Assembly: GCA_021199405.1 (NCBI GenBank)
Contig: JAJQID010000232.1
Coordinates: 1-5,944, forward strand
Length of the DNA: 5,944 nt
Origin: Lachnospiraceae bacterium
GTDB lineage: Bacteria; Bacillota; Clostridia; Lachnospirales; Lachnospiraceae
Direction of reading: 5' to 3'
A program made the position numbers and the translations under genes. Positions within the stretch are counted from its first letter, which is position 1. Each line of letters begins with the position of its first letter. Below the pieces are notes generated by a model. That model worked only from the letters and a program-made list of their open reading frames with translations, was not told the origin of the DNA and ran no database searches. Shown piece by piece: positions 1 to 4,622 of the stretch.

Positions 1-16
1 AGGTTTTCTTTTTCAT
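1..16 (-). CDS. 5' end of a leftward gene, cut by the window edge
   Basis: Only the first five codons are inside the window, reading M-K-K-K-T on the minus strand from an ATG at 16-14. The start is supported by a strong Shine-Dalgarno sequence, AGGGAGG, at 30-24, with 7 bases between it and the ATG. The lysine-rich start would fit the n-region of a signal peptide or a small basic protein, but five residues cannot identify it. No convincing promoter was found for it between 31 and 177; the best -10 candidate (TATGAT, 60-55) has no matching -35. It could also be a chance ATG, although the ribosome binding site makes that less likely. Confidence 0.45.
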
Positions 17-23
17 GGCGTTT

Positions 24-30
24 CCTCCCT
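24..30 (-). promoter_or_regulatory. ribosome binding site of the leftward edge gene
   Basis: The minus strand reads AGGGAGG here, close to the consensus AGGAGG, 7 bases upstream of the ATG at 16-14. It is the main evidence that a real gene begins at the left edge. Confidence 0.5.
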
Positions 31-265
31 CTTTCTGAGTATTATGTAGTCCAGATCATACATAGATATGGCCCGGGACTTAGTTCCTTCTGCCTTATGA
101 GACGGGAAAGATGGGAGAATATGACAGAATTTCAGAAATGTTTTTTATTTTTTGGGGGCTGGGGAAGAGATTGGCTGATGACAACCTGCGCTGAGTTTGT
201 TATAATGAGCGAGTGAAAAGAAAAATGAAAGACTGGCAGAGGGATCCCTGAAGTCCCTTTGCGGC
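31..265. other. gene-free intergenic stretch
   Basis: No credible coding region lies here on either strand. The stretch holds a T6-A-T6 tract followed by five G (141-158), the rightward promoter at 178-206, and a 10-base palindrome AGGGATCCCT at 240-249. Longer open frames crossing it on the minus strand run straight through the tRNA and its terminator and have no family resemblance, so they are treated as shadows. The 5' untranslated region of the leftward edge gene should occupy the left end. Confidence 0.6.
178..206 (+). promoter_or_regulatory. strong sigma-A-type promoter, rightward
   Basis: A perfect -10 box TATAAT (201-206) is preceded by an extended TGn element (198-200). Exactly 17 bases separate it from a 5-of-6 match to the -35 box, ATGACA (178-183). 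Transcription should begin near 213. The next rightward gene starts at 442, so the leader would be about 230 bases long and antisense to the tRNA-Trp and its terminator. No terminator with a U-tract is visible on this strand before 442, so this is the best candidate promoter for the DUF1653 and SfsA-MutY genes. It might instead make an independent antisense RNA. The promoter match is seen in the sequence; its target is inferred. Confidence 0.6.
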
Positions 266-300
266 AAATAAAAAAGCTCCGAACCTTTCGGAACGGAGCC
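266..300 (-). terminator. intrinsic terminator of tRNA-Trp
   Basis: On the minus strand the sequence folds into a hairpin with outer arms GCTCCG (299-294) and CGGAGC (281-276). Inside are two T-T oppositions, then a CC/GG pair closing a GAAA tetraloop. It is followed directly by six T, then A and three more T (275-266). It begins 2 bases after the tRNA 3' end, as expected for a single-tRNA transcription unit. On the plus strand the same hairpin has no T-tract, so it should not stop rightward transcription. Confidence 0.88.
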
Positions 301-302
301 AA

Positions 303-373
303 CAGGGGAAGAGGGATTCGAACCCCCGTGAGCAGTTTTGGAGACTGCCATCCTGCCGCTGGATGATTCCCCT
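303..373 (-). tRNA. tRNA-Trp (anticodon CCA)
   Basis: The minus strand folds into a full cloverleaf of 71 bases. The 7-bp acceptor stem is AGGGGAA with TTCCCCT. The D arm is ATCC/GGAT around a loop containing GG. The anticodon stem is GCAGT/ACTGC with loop CTCCAAA, giving anticodon CCA at the expected position, and so tryptophan. The variable loop has 4 bases, and the T arm has loop TTCGAAT and one G-T wobble in its stem. The discriminator base is G, normal for bacterial tRNA-Trp. The 3' CCA is not encoded (the next bases are TTG), so it must be added by tRNA nucleotidyltransferase. A promoter and a terminator flank it closely, so it appears to be transcribed alone. Confidence 0.96.
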
Positions 374-386
374 ACGCGACCAGGAT

Positions 387-415
387 AGTATACCAAAAAG
401 ATTGTCAAAATGCAA
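387..415 (-). promoter_or_regulatory. promoter of tRNA-Trp
   Basis: On the minus strand the -10 box TATACT (392-387) has an extended TGG just upstream (395-393). A -35 box TTGCAT (415-410) lies at the ideal spacing of 17 bases. The predicted start near 380 is a few bases ahead of the tRNA 5' end at 373. A perfect TTGACA is also present (408-403), but it is only 10 bases from TATACT and 15 from a second -10-like TATCCT (387-382), so the first pairing is preferred. Confidence 0.72.
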
Positions 416-441
416 GCATATTTTTAATGAGGAAAGAAAAA

Positions 442-900
442 ATGAGAGAAATTCCAAAGCCCGGGGAAACCTACCGGCATTTCAGAGGAGAGTTTTATGA
501 GATTATGACACTGGCGGAGGATACCAGAACCGGGGAGCAGATGGTGGTCTATCGGACGCTTTATGGAGAGGAAAAGGCTTTTGCCAGACCGCTTCAGGAT
601 TTTCTGGCTCCGGTCAATCATGTCAAGTATCCCAACGCGGAACAGGAGAACTGCTTTGAAAAGAGCGAGCCGCCGAAGATTGCGCAGATTGACCCGGCAG
701 TGCTGGAATTTCTGGACGCGGACACTTATGCGCAGAAGCTTCGGATTTTTGTGGGTGTGGAGCACAGGATAACGGACGATATGATCAATACCATGGCGGT
801 TGCCCTGGATACGGAGGTGCCGGAGGGCAGCCTGGAGGAACGGACGGCCAGCTTAAAGAGTGTCCTCAGCACCCAGGTTCGCTTTGAGGTGAACCGGTAA
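442..900 (+). CDS. DUF1653 domain protein with C-terminal extension
   Basis: This 152-residue, probably cytoplasmic protein has no signal peptide or membrane segment. Residues 5-58 match the DUF1653 pattern: a KPGETYRHF-like start, then GEQMVVYRTLY, then a RPLQDFL end. DUF1653 proteins are often short single-domain proteins of unknown function. Here about 75 further residues (78-152) follow. That part is acidic and helix-prone, beginning IDPAVLEFLDADTYAQKL, and looks like a separate small domain; no function can be assigned. The ATG at 442 is chosen over the in-frame ATG at 427 because a GAGG ribosome binding site (429-432) lies 9 bases before it, and it overlaps the upstream ATG. The next gene begins 22 bases after the stop, so the two are probably co-transcribed. 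Confidence 0.85.
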   Translation: MREIPKPGETYRHFRGEFYEIMTLAEDTRTGEQMVVYRTLYGEEKAFARPLQDFLAPVNHVKYPNAEQENCFEKSEPPKIAQIDPAVLEFLDADTYAQKLRIFVGVEHRITDDMINTMAVALDTEVPEGSLEERTASLKSVLSTQVRFEVNR

Positions 901-922
901 TAAGGAATGGGGTATCAAACCA

Positions 923-2674
923 ATGAATTATCAGCACATTGTGAAGGCGTATTTTCTGGAGCGGCCTAACCGCTTCATCGCGTATGTCCGTATTCCCGGC
1001 GTTTCTGAGCGGGAGAGAGTGCATGTGAAAAATACAGGCAGGTGCCGGGAGCTATTGCAGCCCGGCGCTGTTGTTTATCTGGAAAAGAGCGGACAGACGG
1101 CACGAAAAACTGCCTATGATCTGGTGGCGGTGGAAAAGGGAAGTCGTCTGGTCAATATGGATTCCATGGCTCCCAATCAGGCGGCGGGGGAGTGGCTTCA
1201 GGCCGGCGGCCTTGTGCCCTGCCCGGATTTGGTGAGGCCGGAAACCACCTGGGGCAACTCCCGCTTTGATTTTTATATGGAGGCCGGAGAGGAGAAATAT
1301 TTTGTGGAGGTCAAAGGAGTCACTCTGGAAAATGACGGGGTTGTCATGTTTCCGGATGCTCCCAGTGACAGGGCAGTTAAGCATGTGGAGGAGCTTGTCA
1401 GGGCAAAAGAACAGGGATATCAGACTTATATTCTGTTTGTGATCCAGATGTCAGGTGTGAAATATTTTACACCAAACAGAGCCATGCACAGGGAATTTGC
1501 CAACGCATTATGGACTGCGTCTGCGTCCGGGGTGCGGATTTTGACTTATGACTGTGATGTCACGTCGGAAAGTATGGCACTGCGGGCTCCGGTGCCGGTT
1601 TTTCTGGAGGAGCGGGCCTGCAGAGTGGCGGATTTTACCGAGGACTTATTACAATATTACAGAGAAAATAAGAGAAGCCTTCCCTGGCGGGAGGACCCAA
1701 AAGCCTATCATGTCTGGGTGTCGGAGATTATGCTGCAGCAGACCCGGGTGGAGGCGGTGAAGCCTTATTATCAGCGCTTTCTGGAGGCGCTGCCGGATGT
1801 GGAGGCGCTGGCAAAGGTGCCGGAGGAGAGACTGCTGAAGCTCTGGGAGGGGCTGGGATATTACAGCCGGGCCAGGAATCTGCAGAAGGCGGCCCGGGTG
1901 GTGACAGAGGAATACGGCGGGGATCTGCCGCAGGAGAAGGATCAGCTTTTAAAGCTTCCCGGGATTGGTCCTTACACAGCGGGCGCAATTTCCTCCATCG
2001 CTTACGGCAGGGTGGCTGCAGCGGTGGACGGCAATGTGCTGAGGGTGCTGAGCCGGGTCTTTGCCGATGACCGGGATATTGGCCGGGATGAGGTGAAAAG
2101 AGACTATGAGGCGCTGCTGGAGCAGGCCATGAGCCGGGAGCACCCCGGGGAGTTTAACCAGGCCATGATGGAGATCGGCGCCATGGTCTGCATGCCCAAT
2201 GGTCAGCCAAGGTGTGAAATCTGTCCCCTGTCCGGATTTTGCGAGGCATACAAAAGCAAAACGCAGGAGAATTATCCCCGCAGGGCGCCCAAAAAAGCAA
2301 GAAAAATTGAGCGGCGCACGGTGCTGATTCTGCGGGATGAAAAAAGAATTGCCATCAGGAAGCGCCCGGAGAAGGGGCTTCTGGCGGGGATGTATGAGTT
2401 CCCGGTGATCGAGGGGCAGGTCTCGGCACAGCAGGCAATAGAATCGCTGGAGGAAAAGGGAATCAGGGCTGTGCGGATTCGGCCGCTGGAGGATGCGGTT
2501 CATATTTTTACCCACAGGGAATGGCACATGACGGGCTTTTTGATCCGGGTGGATGAGCTGACAGCTTATATACCCCCTGAGGGCTGGCTTTTTGTGAGAC
2601 CGGAGGAGATCAGGGAAAAATATCCCATTCCGTCGGCATATTCCGCATACATGAAATATATTGGCTGCGAATAG
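923..2674 (+). CDS. mutY: SfsA-MutY fusion: SfsA nuclease-like domain joined to A/G-specific adenine glycosylase
   Basis: This 583-residue protein is two complete families in one frame. Residues 1-230 are SfsA: an N-terminal OB-like region with NTGR (37-40), then a restriction-endonuclease-like core with E90, NSRFDF (112-117, D116) and VEVKG (128-132, E129 and K131), forming a D-x12-E-x-K signature, then FPDAPSDRAVKH (143-154). Residues from about 235 are MutY: PWRE (254-257), SEIMLQQT with catalytic Glu268, helix-hairpin-helix LPGIGPYTAG (345-354), VDGN with catalytic Asp369, and iron-sulfur cysteines C423, C431, C434 and C440. A NUDIX-like 8-oxoG-sensing domain (about 464-575) carries GLLAGMYEFP and FTH (529-531, FSH in the Bacillus-type enzyme). 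MutY removes adenine opposite 8-oxoguanine. SfsA is annotated as a DNA/RNA nuclease, and its cellular role is unclear. Almost no linker joins the parts. The ribosome binding site is weak (AAGGA 902-906 or GGGGT 909-913), and translation may depend on the upstream gene. Confidence 0.95.
   Translation: MNYQHIVKAYFLERPNRFIAYVRIPGVSERERVHVKNTGRCRELLQPGAVVYLEKSGQTARKTAYDLVAVEKGSRLVNMDSMAPNQAAGEWLQAGGLVPCPDLVRPETTWGNSRFDFYMEAGEEKYFVEVKGVTLENDGVVMFPDAPSDRAVKHVEELVRAKEQGYQTYILFVIQMSGVKYFTPNRAMHREFANALWTASASGVRILTYDCDVTSESMALRAPVPVFLEERACRVADFTEDLLQYYRENKRSLPWREDPKAYHVWVSEIMLQQTRVEAVKPYYQRFLEALPDVEALAKVPEERLLKLWEGLGYYSRARNLQKAARVVTEEYGGDLPQEKDQLLKLPGIGPYTAGAISSIAYGRVAAAVDGNVLRVLSRVFADDRDIGRDEVKRDYEALLEQAMSREHPGEFNQAMMEIGAMVCMPNGQPRCEICPLSGFCEAYKSKTQENYPRRAPKKARKIERRTVLILRDEKRIAIRKRPEKGLLAGMYEFPVIEGQVSAQQAIESLEEKGIRAVRIRPLEDAVHIFTHREWHMTGFLIRVDELTAYIPPEGWLFVRPEEIREKYPIPSAYSAYMKYIGCE
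1606..1627 (+). promoter_or_regulatory. possible internal translation start for the MutY half
   Basis: GGAGGAG (1606-1612) lies at the SfsA/MutY junction. A GTG codon in frame (1625-1627) follows after 12 bases and would start a protein reading M-A-D-F-T-E-D-L-L, matching where stand-alone MutY proteins normally begin. The spacing is long, and GAGGAG is also simply Glu-Glu codons, so chance is quite possible. Confidence 0.2.
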
Positions 2675-2696
2675 AAACATTTGAAAAAACATAACA

Positions 2697-2779
2697 GAAG
2701 CCCTTGTTTTTTTTCACGGCATGTGGTAACATATCCACCGGTTGCGCACAAATGTCTTTGCTGCAGCAACAAAGGCTTC
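2697..2779. repeat. imperfect inverted repeat spanning the mutY-ACT gap
   Basis: GAAGCCCTTGTT (2697-2708) and AACAAAGGCTTC (2768-2779) are complementary at 11 of 12 positions, with one C-A opposition, and lie 59 bases apart. A T8 run (2707-2714) follows the left arm. The right arm overlaps a 12-base perfect palindrome, TTGCTGCAGCAA (2758-2769). The T8 run might end transcription from mutY, but the local hairpin before it (AACAG/TTGTT around 6 bases) is too weak to call a terminator. Confidence 0.45.
2704..2732 (+). promoter_or_regulatory. candidate promoter of the ACT-hom-lysC cluster
   Basis: A -35-like TTGTTT (2704-2709) is separated by 17 bases from a -10-like TAACAT (2727-2732). The latter is preceded by an extended TGG (2724-2726). 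The hexamers are imperfect (3 of 6 and 4 of 6), but spacing and the extended element are right, and the position fits a gene starting at 2825. Transcription would start near 2739, giving a leader of about 85 bases. Confidence 0.38.
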
Positions 2780-2799
2780 AGAACCGGTGCATTCCGGTT
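2736..2799 (+). promoter_or_regulatory. leader region with competing hairpins ahead of the ACT gene
   Basis: AACCGG (2782-2787) can pair locally with CCGGTT (2794-2799) around a 6-base loop. Alternatively, AACCGGTG (2782-2789) can pair with CACCGGTT (2736-2743), 8 perfect bases. The two foldings exclude each other. A further GTTGC (2741-2745)/GCAAC (2766-2770) pairing competes with the second. No U-tract follows the local hairpin, and the AGGGTGGNACCGCG-type T-box sequence is absent, so this is not a recognised riboswitch. The pairing potential is seen; any regulatory role is inferred. Confidence 0.3.
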
Positions 2800-2824
2800 A
2801 CGTACCAACGAGTGAGGAAACAGG

Positions 2825-3265
2825 ATGGAGCAGACAGAATATTATGTGGTCAGAAGGAGGGCGGTTCCTGAGGTCCTTCTAAAGGTGGTGGAGGCCAAGC
2901 GGCTTGTGAAAAGCGGTCAGGCTGCCAGCGTTCAGGAAGCGGTGGACAGGCTGGGGATCAGCCGAAGTTCCTTCTATAAATACAGAGATGATATCATTCC
3001 CTTCCACGACAACGCCAGAGGACAGACCATTACCCTGTCTTTGCAGATCAATGACGTGCCGGGGCTTTTGAGCCGGGTACTGCAGATCATTGCACTGAGC
3101 AATGTCAATATTCTGACGATTCATCAGAGCATTCCCATTAACGGTGTCGCCAGCCTATCCATCAGTGTGCAGGTATCTGCGTCTTCCGGGGATACCTCGG
3201 CCATGGTGCAGGCGCTGGAGGAGCTGGAGGGCGTCGGAAGCGTTGAAATTATCGGCAGGGAATGA
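2825..3265 (+). CDS. UPF0735 family ACT-domain protein (PheB-like)
   Basis: This 146-residue cytoplasmic protein matches the UPF0735 family, which includes Bacillus subtilis PheB, along its full length. The conserved start is YYVVRRRAVPEVLLKVVEAKRLV. A helix-turn-helix-like segment follows (about 35-55, with SVQEAVDRLGISRSSFYKYRD-like residues). An ACT domain covers about 68-144, with the ligand-loop motif NDVPGLLSRV (76-85) and NVNILTIHQS (93-102). ACT domains usually bind amino acids and pass the signal to an attached or partner enzyme. Its place directly before hom and lysC suggests sensing of an aspartate-family amino acid, but this is inference: the PheB name relates to a phenylalanine context in Bacillus. 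The start is supported by GAGG (2814-2817), 7 bases before the ATG. The next gene is 54 bases downstream on the same strand. Confidence 0.9.
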   Translation: MEQTEYYVVRRRAVPEVLLKVVEAKRLVKSGQAASVQEAVDRLGISRSSFYKYRDDIIPFHDNARGQTITLSLQINDVPGLLSRVLQIIALSNVNILTIHQSIPINGVASLSISVQVSASSGDTSAMVQALEELEGVGSVEIIGRE

Positions 3266-3271
3266 GCCGTT

Positions 3272-3286
3272 ATTACTCACAGTAAT
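3272..3286 (+). repeat. short hairpin between the ACT gene and hom
   Basis: ATTACT (3272-3277) and AGTAAT (3281-3286) form a perfect 6-bp, A/T-rich stem around a CAC loop, 6 bases after the stop codon of the ACT gene. No T-tract follows, so it is not an intrinsic terminator. It could affect mRNA processing or stability. Confidence 0.4.
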
Positions 3287-3319
3287 CAAAAAGGACAATG
3301 AACACAGGAGAGAGAAATT

Positions 3320-4537
3320 ATGCTGAAATCAGTCAAAGTCGCTGTTCTGGGATACGGCACTGTAGGCGGGGGCGTGGCCCAGGTCATCGACGCTAACCGT
3401 GACGCCATCGCTCAAAAGACCGGTCTGGATCTGGAGGTCAAATACATTCTGGATCTGAGGGATTTTCCGGGAGATGTCAATGAGAAAAAGGTGGTTCATG
3501 ATATAGATATCATATTGAAGGATCCGGAGATCAGCGTCTGCTGTGAGACCATGGGAGGCAAAAGGCCGGCCTTTGATTTTTCCAGAAGGGCGCTGGAGGC
3601 GGGCAAGAGCGTGTGTACCTCCAACAAGGAGCTGGTGGAGGCTTTCGGCCCGGAGCTGTTAAAGGTTGCAGCGGAGCATAACTGCAGCTATCTTTTCGAG
3701 GCCAGCGTGGGCGGCGGTATCCCGATCATTCATAATATATGCAGCTGCCTGACTCAGGACAGAATCGGCAGCGTACAGGGAATTCTGAACGGCACCACCA
3801 ATTATATGCTGACCAAAATGGCCAACGAGGGGATGGATTATGAGGAGACTCTGAAGGAGGCTCAGCGTCTGGGCTATGCGGAGAGAAATCCGGAGGCCGA
3901 TGTGGAGGGACATGATTCCGGCAGAAAAATAGCCATCCTTGCTTCTCTGGTTTTTGGGAAAACTGTAAAATATGATAAAATCCATGTGGAGGGCATCTCA
4001 GCAGTCACCAGCACTGACATTGCCTATGCCCGGAAGCTGAACTGCAAAATCCGGCTGCTGGGAAAGGCAGGCGAGCGCGGGGAGAGGGTGGCGGCCATGG
4101 TGGCTCCCTTCCTTGTAAAAGCCGGTCAGCCCCTGTATATGGTGGATGATGTGTTTAACGCCATTGTGGTGCACGGCAACATGCTGGGCGATACCATGTA
4201 TTACGGCGCAGGAGCGGGGCGCAGGCCCACCGCCAGCGCGGTGGTGAGCGACGTGATCACCGCAGGGCTGAATGAGGGTCATACCGCCGCCTGTCCCTGG
4301 GGAACGGATGAGGCGGACGTGGTGCCCTTTGAGGAGATGGAAAACGCTTTCTTTGTGCGAACCGGTGTGCAGGATCAGGAACGGGTGAAGGAAGTGTTCG
4401 GCGTGGAGAAGTTTATTACGCTGGAGGGAGCGGCAGGGGAATGCGGCTTTGTGACAGGAAGGCTGACCGAGGGGCAGTTTCAGGTGAAGTACGCGGCACT
4501 TGAGAACAGGATTGGTTTCCTGCGTATGGAGGCGTAG
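3320..4537 (+). CDS. hom: homoserine dehydrogenase
   Basis: This enzyme reduces aspartate semialdehyde to homoserine with NAD(P)H, the branch step towards threonine and methionine. The 405 residues begin with a Rossmann dinucleotide site, GYGTVG (11-16). TSNKELV follows with Lys103, then EASVGGGIPII (127-137), NGTTNYML (157-164), and the catalytic segment GYAERNPEADVEGHDSGRK (185-203) with Glu188, Asp199 and Lys203. The last 70 residues (about 336-405) have the strand-helix order of an ACT domain, but the usual D-x-PG-V-L ligand loop is replaced by QDQERVKEV (351-359). The protein is also a little shorter than the roughly 430 residues common in Gram-positive Hom. Threonine feedback through this tail may therefore be reduced or altered. 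The start has AGGAG (3306-3310), 9 bases upstream. It probably shares a transcript with the ACT gene and lysC. Confidence 0.96.
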   Translation: MLKSVKVAVLGYGTVGGGVAQVIDANRDAIAQKTGLDLEVKYILDLRDFPGDVNEKKVVHDIDIILKDPEISVCCETMGGKRPAFDFSRRALEAGKSVCTSNKELVEAFGPELLKVAAEHNCSYLFEASVGGGIPIIHNICSCLTQDRIGSVQGILNGTTNYMLTKMANEGMDYEETLKEAQRLGYAERNPEADVEGHDSGRKIAILASLVFGKTVKYDKIHVEGISAVTSTDIAYARKLNCKIRLLGKAGERGERVAAMVAPFLVKAGQPLYMVDDVFNAIVVHGNMLGDTMYYGAGAGRRPTASAVVSDVITAGLNEGHTAACPWGTDEADVVPFEEMENAFFVRTGVQDQERVKEVFGVEKFITLEGAAGECGFVTGRLTEGQFQVKYAALENRIGFLRMEA

Positions 4538-4541
4538 GGAA

Positions 4542-4556
4542 GATTTCGGAGAAATC
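4542..4556 (+). repeat. short hairpin between hom and lysC
   Basis: GATTTC (4542-4547) and GAAATC (4551-4556) form a perfect 6-bp stem around a GGA loop, beginning 4 bases after the hom stop codon. No T-run follows, so transcription should continue into lysC. It has the same size and position relative to the stop as the hairpin before hom, but an unrelated sequence. Confidence 0.4.
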
Positions 4557-4622
4557 AGGAACTGTCGGAAAATAACTTGTGCAGCTCCTTACTATACATA
4601 AATGAGGGAAGATATACAGAGT

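Noticed and set aside
131..153. ATTTC/GAAAT inverted sequence followed by a T6-A-T6 tract, resembling a rightward terminator
   Set aside because: The arms are separated by only one base, so a stable hairpin cannot form, and no rightward gene lies upstream for it to end.
225..251. Eight-codon open frame (M-K-D-W-Q-R-D-P) with a Trp codon downstream of the rightward promoter and antisense-adjacent to tRNA-Trp
   Set aside because: A single Trp codon, no clear ribosome binding site, and no terminator/antiterminator pair after it, so it does not make a convincing attenuator leader peptide.
1949..2692. Long minus-strand open frame (247 codons) opposite mutY
   Set aside because: It lies antisense to a clear MutY domain, has no family resemblance or ribosome binding site, and is explained by codon bias of the coding strand.
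2695..2714. Intrinsic terminator for the SfsA-MutY gene at the T8 run
   Set aside because: The only local stem before the T-run is about 5 bp with a wobble and few G-C pairs, too weak to support a call.
2725..2824. T-box or lysine riboswitch ahead of the aspartate-pathway genes
   Set aside because: The T-box signature sequence is absent and the region is too short for a lysine riboswitch.
4577..4598. Separate lysC promoter (TTGTGC and TATACA)
   Set aside because: Only 10 bases separate the boxes, and no -35 lies at the right distance from TATACA; read-through from hom is simpler.
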